Positions 9,074-17,741 are shown, counted from the first letter of the stretch. The stretch is DNA of 64,000 nt from CAIKUF01 sp963802435 (GCA_963802435.1 CAWDIT010000005.1:62001-126000); one strand, 5' to 3'. Notes: a model not told the origin generated them from the sequence alone. Numbers and translations: made by a program.

Positions 9074-9706
9074 ATGGCACGAATGAAATTCATCTGCGAC
9101 GCCGAGCGTTGCATCGAGTGCAACGGCTGCGTCACGGCTTGCAAGGCCGAGCACAACGTGCCGTGGGGCGTGAACCGGCGCCGCGTCGTGACTCTCAACG
9201 ACGGCGTGCCGGGCGAGAAGAGCATCTCGGTGGCCTGCATGCACTGCAGCGATGCGCCGTGCATGGCGGTGTGTCCGGTGGACTGCTTCTACCGCACGGA
9301 AGAGGGCGTCGTGCTGCACGACAAGGACGTCTGCATCGGCTGCGGCTACTGCAGCTACGCCTGCCCGTTCGGCGCACCTCAGTTTCCGACCAACGGCACC
9401 TTCGGCCTGCGCGGCAAGATGGACAAGTGCACCTTCTGCGCCGGCGGGCCCGAGACGAATGGCAGCCAGGCGGAATTCGAGAAGTACGGCCGCAACCGCC
9501 TGTCCGAAGGCAAGCTCCCGATCTGCGCCGAGATGTGCTCGACCAAGGCGCTGCTCGGCGGCGACGGCGACGTGGTGGCCGACATCCTGCGCAACCGCGT
9601 GCTCGTTCGCGGCAAGGGCAGCGAGGTCTGGGGCTGGGGCACGGCCTACGGCAAGCCGGCGGCTGGCGGCAGCGCGGCGCCGGTCAAGGAAGGGACCAAG
9701 TCATGA
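9074..9706 (+). CDS. fdhB: Formate dehydrogenase iron-sulfur subunit
   Basis: A 210-residue four-cluster ferredoxin-like subunit that carries electrons from FdhA to the membrane cytochrome. Clusters are visible as CIECNGCVTACK (residue 14 onwards), CMHCSDAPCMAVCP, CIGCGYCSYACP, and a split site with CTFC and CAEMC further on. It has no signal peptide and is expected to cross with FdhA by the Tat route as a folded complex. The start follows the repeat at 8989-9070. The stop overlaps the ATG of the next gene by four bases (ATGA), which suggests translational coupling. Confidence 0.95.
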   Translation: MARMKFICDAERCIECNGCVTACKAEHNVPWGVNRRRVVTLNDGVPGEKSISVACMHCSDAPCMAVCPVDCFYRTEEGVVLHDKDVCIGCGYCSYACPFGAPQFPTNGTFGLRGKMDKCTFCAGGPETNGSQAEFEKYGRNRLSEGKLPICAEMCSTKALLGGDGDVVADILRNRVLVRGKGSEVWGWGTAYGKPAAGGSAAPVKEGTKS

Positions 9707-9927
9707 AGCGCTTGCTGGCACTCGTTTGCATATTCCTGCTCGCTGCTTGTGGTGGCCCGTCCGGCAAGGCGGACCAGGCCGTGTCGAAAAAGGCCACCGA
9801 GCCCACCTGGGACGCGGTGGCCGGCCCCTTCGTCGCGCCAGGCTGGAAACCAGGCGACAAGGCAAGCTGGCAGGAGCAGATCACCAAGAGGGCGCAGGGT
9901 CAGAACGAGTATCTGCGCGCCCAATGA
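9703..9927 (+). CDS. Small lipoprotein of the fdh operon
   Basis: A 74-residue predicted lipoprotein: basic start MKRLLALVCIFLLAACGG with a lipobox LAAC and modified cysteine at C17. The mature part is short and polar (KATEPTWDAVAGPFVAPGWK, then SWQEQITKRAQGQNEY). It overlaps fdhB by four bases and precedes fdhC by 35 bp, so it is very probably made with the enzyme and anchored facing the periplasm. I do not recognise a characterised family; a structural role at the dehydrogenase is inference. Confidence 0.78.
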   Translation: MKRLLALVCIFLLAACGGPSGKADQAVSKKATEPTWDAVAGPFVAPGWKPGDKASWQEQITKRAQGQNEYLRAQ

Positions 9928-9962
9928 ACTGCGATGGCGGCCCGGCCTCCTCAGGAGACACC

Positions 9963-11114
9963 ATGCACGCGATGATTGCAATCCCGCTACGCTGTGCGGC
10001 ACTGGCCTGTGCCATCGCACTGGCCGGCCCGGCATGGTCGCAGGCCGCTGGCGCTTCGGCGCCGGTGGCCAAGGCCGCTGCGCCTGCCGAGTTCGTGGCC
10101 CCGGCAGAGCCCAAGCCCGACGAGACCAACGCCCAACGCGCCAGGAGCCAACCCGGCAACAACGCGCCGATCTGGCGCGCTGCGCGCGAGTCTGGAAGCC
10201 AGCCAGGCACGACCACTGCGGCGGGTGCCGAAGCGGGCACCTTGATCCAGGCTTTCACGCAGTACCCGGGCTCGCGCCTGACCACCGCCGGCGAAGCCTG
10301 GCGCCAGACGCGCAACAACTGGATCATTCCCTACGGTGGCTCGCTGCTGCTGCTGGTGGTCGTCGCGATCGGGCTCTTCTACTGGCGTCGCGGCAGCATG
10401 GGCGGCCACTTGCCAGACACCGGGCGCGTGATCGAGCGCTTCACGTATCTCGAGCGGGCAGCGCACTGGAGCGTGGCGATCTGCTTCGTCGTACTGGCCG
10501 TGTCGGGCGTGGTCATGGCTTACGGCAAGTCGTTCCTGCTACCGATCATCGGGGGCACGCTCTTCGGCTGGCTGACCTATGCGCTGAAGACGGTGCACAA
10601 CTTCGCCGGTCCGTTGTTCGCCGTGGCCCTGCTGGTTCTCATCGCGAACTACCTGCGAGACAACCTGCCCCGTCCCGGTGATCTGCACTGGCTGGCCAAG
10701 GGCGGTGGGATGTTCGGCGGCCAGGAGATTCCCTCGCACCGCTTCAACGCGGGAGAGAAGATCGTATTCTGGGGTGGCGTGATGCTGCTCGGGCTGGTCG
10801 TCGTCGGTTCGGGACTATGGCTCGACAAGCTGATTCCGGGGCTGGCCTATCTGCGTGCCGACATGCAGATCGCGCAGATGATCCACTCGGTCGCATCGGT
10901 GCTGATGATGGCGCTGTTCTGTGGCCACATCTACCTGGGAACGATTGGCATGCAGGGCGCCTACCAGGGCATGCGCACCGGCTACGTCGACGAAGCCTGG
11001 GCGAAGGAGCATCACGCACTCTGGTTCGACGACATCAAGGCGGGCAAGATCCCCGCTCAACGCTCGCCGGCAGCGCAGTCCGCGCCGGCTCAACCGGCCG
11101 CGCAGCGCAGCTGA
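9963..11114 (+). CDS. fdhC: Formate dehydrogenase cytochrome b subunit
   Basis: A 383-residue membrane cytochrome b556-type gamma subunit that takes electrons from FdhB and reduces quinone. A signal-like segment (residues 1-25) and a long periplasmic Ala/Pro-rich stretch precede the helices. Helices are seen near NWIIPYGGSLLLLVVVAIGL, in HWSVAICFVVLAVSGVVMAY with the family motif RFTYLERAAHW before it, near FAGPLFAVALLVLIANYL, and in the C-terminal half (IVFWGGVMLLGLVVVGSGL and MIHSVASVLMMALFCGHIYL). Histidines in the helices (in ERAAHW, TVHNF, IHSV and CGHIY) are candidate haem ligands. ATG 9963 is chosen over ATG 9924 because AGGAGA sits just upstream of it. The N-terminal extension is longer than in E. 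coli FdnI. Confidence 0.92.
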   Translation: MHAMIAIPLRCAALACAIALAGPAWSQAAGASAPVAKAAAPAEFVAPAEPKPDETNAQRARSQPGNNAPIWRAARESGSQPGTTTAAGAEAGTLIQAFTQYPGSRLTTAGEAWRQTRNNWIIPYGGSLLLLVVVAIGLFYWRRGSMGGHLPDTGRVIERFTYLERAAHWSVAICFVVLAVSGVVMAYGKSFLLPIIGGTLFGWLTYALKTVHNFAGPLFAVALLVLIANYLRDNLPRPGDLHWLAKGGGMFGGQEIPSHRFNAGEKIVFWGGVMLLGLVVVGSGLWLDKLIPGLAYLRADMQIAQMIHSVASVLMMALFCGHIYLGTIGMQGAYQGMRTGYVDEAWAKEHHALWFDDIKAGKIPAQRSPAAQSAPAQPAAQRS

Positions 11115-11130
11115 GCAAAGAAAGACGACC

Positions 11131-11484
11131 ATGGCACGTTCCCAATTCGCGCAATTCGGTCTCGTCCTGGCCATGGCCTTGTGCACCTCGGCCGCACTGG
11201 CAAAGCTGCCGCCGCCGAGCGACGAGGCCAAGGCCAAGGCTGCCGAAGCGGCGGCCAAGACCGCCTGGACCGGCAAGGTCGAGGCCTACCAGCTGTGCAA
11301 ATCGCAGGACGCGGTCGCCGCGGCCTACTACGCGGGCACGAAGAAGGCCGGCAAGGACGCGAAGCCGCCCGTCGCCACGCCCGCCTGCGCCGATCCGGGC
11401 CCGTTCGTCTATACGCCGCCGGCAGCAGCGTCGGCGCCGGCAGCCGCCCCTTCGGCACCAGCCGTCGCAGCCGCAAAACCCTGA
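11131..11484 (+). CDS. Exported Ala/Lys-rich protein of the fdh operon
   Basis: A 117-residue protein with a cleavable signal peptide (cut probably after TSAALA, residue 24). The mature part has a helical Lys/Ala stretch, two cysteines (in YQLCKSQD and TPACADPGPFVYTPP) and an Ala/Pro-rich tail. Similar small periplasmic proteins follow fdhC in related bacteria. Function is unknown. It starts 16 bp after fdhC and is followed by two adjacent hairpins, so it is probably the last gene of the structural transcript. Confidence 0.72.
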   Translation: MARSQFAQFGLVLAMALCTSAALAKLPPPSDEAKAKAAEAAAKTAWTGKVEAYQLCKSQDAVAAAYYAGTKKAGKDAKPPVATPACADPGPFVYTPPAAASAPAAAPSAPAVAAAKP

Positions 11485-11516
11485 GCACTGCGAGGCAGTG
11501 CCGCGGCGTGGCCGCG
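11485..11516 (+). terminator. Two tandem stem-loops after the fdh structural genes
   Basis: GCACTGC-GAG-GCAGTGC (11485-11501) is followed at once by CGCGGC-GTG-GCCGCG (11502-11516). Both stems are perfect. No T tract follows, so intrinsic termination is uncertain; they may act as 3' stabilisers or partial terminators before fdhD. Confidence 0.45.
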
Positions 11517-11584
11517 GGTGAAGCCCCGCATCCCGAGGGGACGAGCTTGCGGCGCGTTGGCCGCGTCACGGCTACAGTCCACCG

Positions 11585-12430
11585 ATGACCCATCGACTGC
11601 GACTGACCCGGGCCTGCGCGCCGCTCACGCAGCAGGTGCAGGTGCAGGACGAGTTCGGCGCCACGCGCAGCATCTCCATTCCCGCCGAGCGTGCGCTGAC
11701 CGTCTTCGTCGACCGCCGCGAATTGGTGACGCTGATGACGCTCGGGGCCGCGCCCGAGCTTCTGGTGCTCGGCTACCTGCGCAACCAGCGCCTGGTCGAC
11801 GCGGTGGCCGACGTCGAATCGATCACCGTCGATTGGGACGTGAATGCCGCAGCGGTGCGCACGCGGCGCGGCATCGAGCAGTTCGACCGGAAGACGGCGC
11901 GACGCGTCGTCACCACCGGATGCGGGCAGGGCACGATGTTCGGCGACCTGATGAGCGAGGTCGGCAAACTGCAGTTGCCCGCGCCCACCGATCCGGCAGC
12001 GCGCCTGAGCCAGGCGGCGCTGTACGGTCTGCTCGAAGCCGTGCGCCGCAAGGAGAGCACCTACAAGTCGGCTGGTTCGGTGCACGGCTGCGCGCTGTTT
12101 CGCCAGGACGAACTGCTCACTTTCGTCGAAGACGTGGGCCGCCACAACGCGATCGACACGATCGCCGGCTGGATGTGGCTGCACGGCGTCGCCGGTGGCG
12201 ACAAGATCTTCTACACGACTGGGCGCCTGACGAGCGAGATGGTGCTCAAGTCGGCGCAGATGGGCGTGCCGATCATCGTTTCGCGAAGCGGCATCACGCA
12301 GATGGGGTACGAACTCGCCGGGCGCCTGGGCCTCGCGCTGTTCGGCCGTGCGACGAACCGGCACTTCATCTGCTACAGCGGCTTCGAGCGCTTCGATGCG
12401 CAGCCGGAGCGGGCAGGCGGCGTGGACTGA
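11585..12430 (+). CDS. fdhD: Formate dehydrogenase sulfurtransferase FdhD
   Basis: A 281-residue FdhD family protein, which moves sulfur from a cysteine desulfurase to the molybdenum cofactor so that formate dehydrogenase becomes active. Family blocks are AERALTVFVDRRELVTLMTL, DVGRHNAIDTIAGWM and TGRLTSEMVLKSAQMGVPII. The usual CxxC loop appears here as TTGCGQGTMFGDLM: only C113 is kept and the second position (residue 116) is glycine. The start ATG 11585 lies 100 bp after the exported-protein gene. It probably belongs to the fdh transcript or has its own promoter in the gap. Confidence 0.93.
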   Translation: MTHRLRLTRACAPLTQQVQVQDEFGATRSISIPAERALTVFVDRRELVTLMTLGAAPELLVLGYLRNQRLVDAVADVESITVDWDVNAAAVRTRRGIEQFDRKTARRVVTTGCGQGTMFGDLMSEVGKLQLPAPTDPAARLSQAALYGLLEAVRRKESTYKSAGSVHGCALFRQDELLTFVEDVGRHNAIDTIAGWMWLHGVAGGDKIFYTTGRLTSEMVLKSAQMGVPIIVSRSGITQMGYELAGRLGLALFGRATNRHFICYSGFERFDAQPERAGGVD

Positions 12431-12533
12431 CCGAGTTCCCCATCGCGACGCCTGCGGCATCGACCTCGCCGACCGCTTCGGGCCCGGCCGGGACTGCTGT
12501 CTAGAATGCCGGCTACTTCAGGGACGCAGCGTC

Positions 12534-13103
12534 ATGAGCATCAAGAGCGACAAGTGGATCCGCCGCATGGCCGAGCAGACCGGAATGATCGACCCGTTCG
12601 AACCGCGCCAGGTGCGCCACGCAGCCGACGGACACCGCATCATCAGCTACGGCACGAGCAGCTACGGCTACGACATCCGCTGCGCGCCCGAGTTCAAGGT
12701 CTTCACCAACATCCACAGCACCGTCGTCGACCCGAAGAACTTCGACGAAAAGAGCTTCGTCGACTTCCACGGCGACAGCTGCATCATCCCGCCGAACAGC
12801 TTTGCGCTGGCGCGCACGCTCGAGTACTTCCGCATCCCGCGCAACGTGTTGACGATCTGCCTCGGCAAGAGCACCTACGCGCGCTGCGGCATCATCGTCA
12901 ACGTGACGCCGTTCGAACCCGAGTGGGAGGGCTACGTGACGCTCGAATTCAGCAACACGACGCCCTTGCCGGCAAAGATCTATGCCGGTGAAGGCTGCGC
13001 CCAGGTGCTGTTCTTCGAGAGCGACGAGGTCTGCGAGACCAGCTACAAGGACCGTGGCGGCAAGTACCAGGGGCAGACCGGCGTGACGCTGCCCAGAGCG
13101 TGA
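12534..13103 (+). CDS. dcd: dCTP deaminase
   Basis: A 189-residue homotrimeric enzyme that deaminates dCTP to dUTP, supplying dUMP for thymidylate synthesis. The sequence has ISYGTSSYGYDIRCAPEFKV near the N terminus, IPRNVLTICLGKSTYARCGI, and the catalytic region VTPFEPEWEGYVTLEFSN with its key glutamate. ATG 12534 gives the family start MSIKSDKWIRRMA. A TAGAAT that could serve as a -10 element lies at 12502-12507. Length matches the family. Confidence 0.97.
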   Translation: MSIKSDKWIRRMAEQTGMIDPFEPRQVRHAADGHRIISYGTSSYGYDIRCAPEFKVFTNIHSTVVDPKNFDEKSFVDFHGDSCIIPPNSFALARTLEYFRIPRNVLTICLGKSTYARCGIIVNVTPFEPEWEGYVTLEFSNTTPLPAKIYAGEGCAQVLFFESDEVCETSYKDRGGKYQGQTGVTLPRA

Positions 13104-13116
13104 TGGGGCCCACCCG

Positions 13117-14004
13117 ATGAGAATGGATGATCAGGACGAGAGCTCGAACGTCGAGGACGTCCGCGGGTCTGGCGGGGGTGGCGGCGGTTTCCGTCTTGGC
13201 GGTGGCCGGGGTGTCGGCCTGGGCACCGTGGCCATTGCGCTGGTCGCCGGCTGGGTGTTCGGCATCAACCCGTTGACGATTCTCGGCCTGCTCGGGGGCG
13301 AGGGTGGCGCCCCGGTCGCGCAGACCGCGCCCGGCCCGGTGTCGAAGCCACCGGCCGAAGATTCCCAGGCGCGGTTCGTGTCGCAGGTGCTGCGCAGCAC
13401 CGAGGTGGTCTGGGCCGACGTGTTCAGGGAAGCAGGCAAGGCCTACAGCGACCCCAAGCTCACGCTGTACCGCCACAGCTGGCCGACCGGCTGCGGCCAG
13501 GGCGATGCGGCGATGGGGCCGTTCTACTGCCCGGCCGACGCGCATGTCTACCTCGACATGGGATTCTTCGACACGATGAGCACGCGCCTCGGCGCACCGG
13601 GGCAGTTCGCGCAGGCCTACGTGATTGCGCACGAAGTCGGCCACCACGTGCAGAACCTGCTCGGCATCAGCGGCAAGGTCGACACTGCGCGCCAGCGCGG
13701 GTCGCCCGCGCAGGCCAACGCGATGAGCGTGCGGGTCGAACTGCAGGCCGACTGCTTCGCCGGCGTCTGGGCCAGGCGCTCGCAGGCCGAACAGGGCTGG
13801 CGCCTCGAGCCGGGCGACATCGAGACGGCGCTCAACGCCGCGTCTCAGATCGGCGACGACACCCTGCAGCGCAAGGCGCGCGGCGAGGTCGTTCCCGAGA
13901 CCTTCACCCACGGCAGCAGCGCGCAGCGCGTGGGCTGGTTCAAGCGCGGCTTCGAAGCGGGCAACCCGAACGCCTGCAACACGTTCGCGGCGCAGCCGTC
14001 TTGA
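13117..14004 (+). CDS. ypfJ: Neutral zinc metallopeptidase (YpfJ type)
   Basis: A 295-residue putative zinc metallopeptidase of the YpfJ/KPN_02809 family. A Gly-rich cytoplasmic N terminus and one membrane helix (GLGTVAIALVAGWVFGI, about residues 34-50) precede an extracytoplasmic catalytic domain. The zinc motif HEVGHH is at residues 172-177, with ELQADCFAGVWA downstream as the usual second signature. Conserved cysteines lie in PTGCGQGDAAMGPFYCPADA. ATG 13117 gives MRMDDQDESSNVEDVRG; an in-frame ATG two codons later is possible. It starts 13 bp after dcd. The substrate is not known. Confidence 0.88.
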   Translation: MRMDDQDESSNVEDVRGSGGGGGGFRLGGGRGVGLGTVAIALVAGWVFGINPLTILGLLGGEGGAPVAQTAPGPVSKPPAEDSQARFVSQVLRSTEVVWADVFREAGKAYSDPKLTLYRHSWPTGCGQGDAAMGPFYCPADAHVYLDMGFFDTMSTRLGAPGQFAQAYVIAHEVGHHVQNLLGISGKVDTARQRGSPAQANAMSVRVELQADCFAGVWARRSQAEQGWRLEPGDIETALNAASQIGDDTLQRKARGEVVPETFTHGSSAQRVGWFKRGFEAGNPNACNTFAAQPS

Positions 14005-14026
14005 GCGGGCGCGCCGGGCGGCGCTC

Positions 14027-15178
14027 TCAGGTCGGGAAGGTCCCCGGCAGCAGCACCCGCCGATCGACGTTGGCGATGTTCGTGTGGCCGCAGAACGCCA
14101 TCGTCAGGTCGAGTTCGCGGTGGATGATCTCGAGGCACTTGGCTACGCCGGCCTCGCCCATCGCGCCCAGCCCGTAGAGGTGAGCGCGGCCGATGTAGGT
14201 GCCGCGTGCGCCGAGGGCCCAGGCCTTGAGCACGTCCTGGCCGCTGCGGATGCCGCCGTCCATATGCACCTCGATGCGCGAGCCGACCGCCTCGACGATG
14301 GCCGGCAGCGCGCGGATGCTCGACTCGGCGCCGTCGAGCTGGCGCCCGCCGTGGTTGCTGACGATCAGCGCGTCGGCGCCCGAATCGACGGCCAGCCGCG
14401 CGTCCTCCACGTCCTGGATGCCCTTCAGGATCAGCTTGCCGCCCCAGCGCTTCTTGATCCACTCGACGTCGCCCCAGTTCAGTCGCGGGTCGAATTGCTT
14501 GGCCGTCCACTCCGACAGCGAACCCAGGTTCTCGATGCCCTTCACGTGGCCGACGATGTTGCCGAACTGCCGGCGCCGCGTGCCGAGCATGCCCAGGCAC
14601 CAGCGCGGCTTGGTGGCCAGGTTGACGAGGTTGGCGAGCGTCGGCTTCGGCGGCGTCGACAGTCCGTTCTTCAGGTCCTTGTGGCGCTGGCCGAGCACCT
14701 GCAGGTCCAGCGTCAGCATCAGCGCGCTGCATCGAGCGGCCTTGGCACGATCGATCAGCCGCTCGATGAAGTCGTGGTCGCGCATCACGTACAGCTGGAA
14801 CCAGAAAGGCGCGCTGGTGGCCGCGGCGACATCCTCGATCGAGCAGATGCTCATCGTGCTCAGCGTGAACGGGATGCCGAACTTCTCGGCCGCGCGCGCG
14901 ACGAGGATCTCGCCATCCGCGTGCATCATGCCCGTCAGTCCGGTTGGCGCGATGGCGACGGGCATCGCCACCGCGGTGCCGACCATCGTCGTCGCGGTGC
15001 TGCGGCCTTCCATGTTGACGGCCACGCGCTGGCGCAGCTTGATGCCCTGGAAGTCGCTCTCGTTCGCGCGGTAGGTGCTCTCGGTCCACGAGCCGCAGTC
15101 GGTGTAGTCGTAGAACATGCGCGGCATGCGCCGCTTGGCCAGGACGCGCAGGTCTTCGATGTTCGTGATGACGGGCAT
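14027..15178 (-). CDS. FMN-dependent alpha-hydroxy-acid dehydrogenase (LldD-like)
   Basis: A 383-residue TIM-barrel flavoenzyme of the L-lactate dehydrogenase/glycolate oxidase family. Seen are the N-terminal RMPRMFYDYTDCGSWTESTY, the FMN region AVAMPVAIAPTGLTGMMHADG, the catalytic SNHGGRQLDGA with active histidine and arginine, and the phosphate-binding MDGGIRSGQDVLKAWALGA. It should oxidise a 2-hydroxyacid such as L-lactate and pass electrons to quinone or oxygen; the substrate cannot be fixed from sequence. It is read towards ypfJ and separated from dinB by 27 bp, so the two minus-strand genes may be cotranscribed. Confidence 0.88.
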   Translation of the reverse strand: MPVITNIEDLRVLAKRRMPRMFYDYTDCGSWTESTYRANESDFQGIKLRQRVAVNMEGRSTATTMVGTAVAMPVAIAPTGLTGMMHADGEILVARAAEKFGIPFTLSTMSICSIEDVAAATSAPFWFQLYVMRDHDFIERLIDRAKAARCSALMLTLDLQVLGQRHKDLKNGLSTPPKPTLANLVNLATKPRWCLGMLGTRRRQFGNIVGHVKGIENLGSLSEWTAKQFDPRLNWGDVEWIKKRWGGKLILKGIQDVEDARLAVDSGADALIVSNHGGRQLDGAESSIRALPAIVEAVGSRIEVHMDGGIRSGQDVLKAWALGARGTYIGRAHLYGLGAMGEAGVAKCLEIIHRELDLTMAFCGHTNIANVDRRVLLPGTFPT

Positions 15179-15205
15179 GGGGTCTCCGGTTCGTCGGGCG
15201 CCGAC

Positions 15206-16453
15206 TCAGTTCGGGTCGTCGAACAGCGGCAGACCGTAGTGTGCCGCCGATTCCTCGACTCGAGGCGCGCGGGCCCGAACTTGCGCTGCCGACGGGCCCA
15301 CCAGGTCGGCCAGCCTGGCCAGCGCGCCGGCGCGCACGCCGAGCAGGCGGAGCCGCCGGCTCAGGTCGACGCGCTTCAGGCACTCGCCCGCGGCGCGGCG
15401 AATGCTGCGCGCGTCCATCGTGTGCGCCGCCAGCGTGAGGTCGCGCGTGACGATCTGGAAGTCGTCGAAGCGCAGCTTGATGCCTATCGTCTTGCTCGCG
15501 TAGCCCTTGCGAGTCAGGTCCCCGGCGAGTGCGACGCAGAGTTCGGTGAACAGCGCGCCGAGCACGGCGCGGTCGCGCACCGCGTGCAGGTCGCGCTCGA
15601 AGGTCGTTTCGCGGCTGATGCTCTTCGGTTCGCTGGCGGTCACGATCGGCCGCTCGTCGCGCCCATGCGCCGCCTCGTGCAGCCAGGCGCCGTAGCTCTT
15701 GCCGAACTCGGCGAGCAGCATCCCGGGGTTCGCGGCGGCCAGCTCGCCGATGCTGTGGATGCCCATCGCCTCGAGCCTGGCCGACGCCTTCGGGCCGATA
15801 CCGTTGATCTTTCGCGCTGGCAACGGCCAGATGCGCGCCGCAATCTCGGCCTCGGTGAGCAGCGTCAGGCCATCGGGCTTGTCGAACTCGGAGCACATCT
15901 TCGACAGCAGCTTGTTTGGCGTGATGCCGACCGAGCAGGTCAGCCCGGTGGCGGAGAAAACGGCGTCCTTCAACTCGCGGCCGACGGCGTGTCCGCCGTC
16001 GTGCTGCACGCCGGGCAGGTCGGTGAGGTCGATGTAGATCTCGTCGATGCCGCGGTCTTCGACCAGCGGTGCGATCGCACGGACGGCCGCCTTGAACAGG
16101 CGCGAGTACTTGCGGTACTCGTCGAAGTCCACCGGCAACAGCACCGCATCGGGCGCCAGCGCGGCGGCCTTCATCAGTCCGAGACCAGAATTGACGCCGA
16201 AGGCGCGCGCCTCGTAGGTGGCGGTGGTGATCACGCCGCGCCCCGCGTAGCTGCGCAGCCGGGCATAGCGCCGCGTACCGTCGGCCTGCACGCCGGGCGC
16301 ATGGTCGCGACCGCCGCCGATCACCACCGCCTGTCCGCGCAGGTCGGGGTAGCGCAGCAACTCGACGGACGCGTAGAACGCATCCATGTCGAGGTGGGCG
16401 ATCAGGCGCCTTGCCTTCGGCGGTGCGGCGACGTCCGCCTCCGCTTCAGCCAT
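15206..16453 (-). CDS. dinB: DNA polymerase IV
   Basis: A 415-residue Y-family translesion polymerase. Palm residues are visible in IAHLDMDAFYASVE (metal-binding aspartate) and EDRGIDEIYIDLTDLPG (the catalytic DE pair). The helix-hairpin-helix thumb is INGIGPKASARLEAMGI, and the little-finger domain follows. The C terminus YGLPLFDDPN resembles a beta-clamp binding peptide (QLxLF-like). A short N-terminal extension (about 17 residues) precedes the conserved start. A LexA-like box is 21 bp upstream of the ATG, consistent with SOS induction. Confidence 0.94.
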   Translation of the reverse strand: MAEAEADVAAPPKARRLIAHLDMDAFYASVELLRYPDLRGQAVVIGGGRDHAPGVQADGTRRYARLRSYAGRGVITTATYEARAFGVNSGLGLMKAAALAPDAVLLPVDFDEYRKYSRLFKAAVRAIAPLVEDRGIDEIYIDLTDLPGVQHDGGHAVGRELKDAVFSATGLTCSVGITPNKLLSKMCSEFDKPDGLTLLTEAEIAARIWPLPARKINGIGPKASARLEAMGIHSIGELAAANPGMLLAEFGKSYGAWLHEAAHGRDERPIVTASEPKSISRETTFERDLHAVRDRAVLGALFTELCVALAGDLTRKGYASKTIGIKLRFDDFQIVTRDLTLAAHTMDARSIRRAAGECLKRVDLSRRLRLLGVRAGALARLADLVGPSAAQVRARAPRVEESAAHYGLPLFDDPN

Positions 16454-16473
16454 CGAAGGAGCGCCACGGAAAG

Positions 16474-16489
16474 CTGTACATATATCCAG
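16474..16489 (-). promoter_or_regulatory. LexA-like SOS box upstream of dinB
   Basis: CTGTACATATATCCAG fits the CTGT-N8-ACAG gammaproteobacterial/betaproteobacterial LexA consensus with one mismatch in the second half-site. It lies 21-36 bp upstream of the dinB start codon, where a repressor would block transcription. Confidence 0.7.
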
Positions 16490-16562
16490 TCTAACGGCCG
16501 CCAGTCAGATTGCCAAGCCGCCTGCCCGCTGGCCGAGGTGCCGGTCCGCCGACATGCCGAGT

Positions 16563-17741
16563 TCAGTGCCGCAGGCGGCGAGTGCGCAGTACGAGAGCGG
16601 CGAGCGCCAGCGCACTGAACGCGGCGCCGCCGAGGAAGGTGGCGCCGCCGCCGAAGCGGTCCCACAGCGCGCCCGCCAGAACGCTGGCGACGAGCATGGC
16701 CAGGCCGCTGACGAGATTGAAGAAGCCGTAGGCCGTGCCGCGAAGCTCGGGCGGCGCGGTGTCGGCCACCATCGTCGCGAGCAGACCCTGCGTGACGGCC
16801 ATGTGCAGGCCCCAGAGCGAGATGCCGGCCCAGACCCAGCTCCAGTGGTTGCTCGCCGCCAGCATCAGGTCGGCGCCGATCAGCAGCACGAGGCCGAGCG
16901 CGAGCAGCCGGCCGTGGCCGACACGGTCCGACAGCTTGCCGAACGGGTACGCGGCCAGCGCGTAGACGAGGTTCATGCCGACCATCACGAGCGGCGTCCA
17001 CGCCAGTGGCAGGCCGCCCTCGGCGGCGCGAAGCACCAGGAAGGCCTCGCTGAAGCGCGCCAGCGTGAACACCGCGCCGATGACGACGACCCACCAGTAG
17101 GCGGCCGGTAGGCGCTTCAGGTTGTCGCGCCGCAGCGGGTTCAGGCGCAGCTGGCCCGGCACGCGCGCGGGTTCGTGCACACCGAACACGAGCAGTGCCA
17201 CCGACAGCCCGGCCGGGATCACGGCGACCCAGAACACGGCGCGAAAGTCGTTCGCCCAGAGCAGCATCAGCGCGATCGCGAGCAGCGGGCCGGCAAACGC
17301 GCCCACCGTGTCGAGCGCCTGGCGCAGGCCGAAAGCCGCACCGCGCGCCGACGGCGGCGCCAGATCGGCGACCAGTGCGTCGCGGGGCGCACCGCGGATG
17401 CCCTTGCCGACGCGGTCGATCAGCCGCGCCGACAGCACCATTCCCGAACTGGTGGCGAGCGCAAACAGCGGCTTCGCGAGCGCACCGAGGCCGTAGCCCA
17501 ACACCGCCAGCAGCTTGCGGCGCCCGAACCAGTCCGACAGGACGCCCGAGAACACCTTGACGACCAGCGCCGTCGCCTCGGCAGCGCCTTCGATCAGCCC
17601 CAGCATCAGCACACTGGTGCCGAGCATCGAGACCATGAATACCGGCAGCAGGCTGTGGATCGCCTCGGACGAGACGTCCATCAGCAGGCTCACGAAGCCG
17701 AGCGCCCAGATGCTGCGCGGGAGGGAGGGAGAGTTGTTCAT
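16563..17741 (-). CDS. MFS transporter
   Basis: A 392-residue major facilitator with about 12 membrane helices. The start MNNSPSLPRSIWALGFVSLL leads into LMDVSSEAIHSLLPVFMVSM, typical of a subgroup of putative drug or metabolite exporters. The loop 2-3 motif appears as GVLSDWFGRRKLLAVLGYG, followed by LIDRVGKGIRGAPRDALVAD. The second half has FGKLSDRVGHGRLLALG. Substrate unknown. It sits between dinB (same strand) and the rpfE-like gene (divergent, 75 bp). Confidence 0.87.
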   Translation of the reverse strand: MNNSPSLPRSIWALGFVSLLMDVSSEAIHSLLPVFMVSMLGTSVLMLGLIEGAAEATALVVKVFSGVLSDWFGRRKLLAVLGYGLGALAKPLFALATSSGMVLSARLIDRVGKGIRGAPRDALVADLAPPSARGAAFGLRQALDTVGAFAGPLLAIALMLLWANDFRAVFWVAVIPAGLSVALLVFGVHEPARVPGQLRLNPLRRDNLKRLPAAYWWVVVIGAVFTLARFSEAFLVLRAAEGGLPLAWTPLVMVGMNLVYALAAYPFGKLSDRVGHGRLLALGLVLLIGADLMLAASNHWSWVWAGISLWGLHMAVTQGLLATMVADTAPPELRGTAYGFFNLVSGLAMLVASVLAGALWDRFGGGATFLGGAAFSALALAALVLRTRRLRH

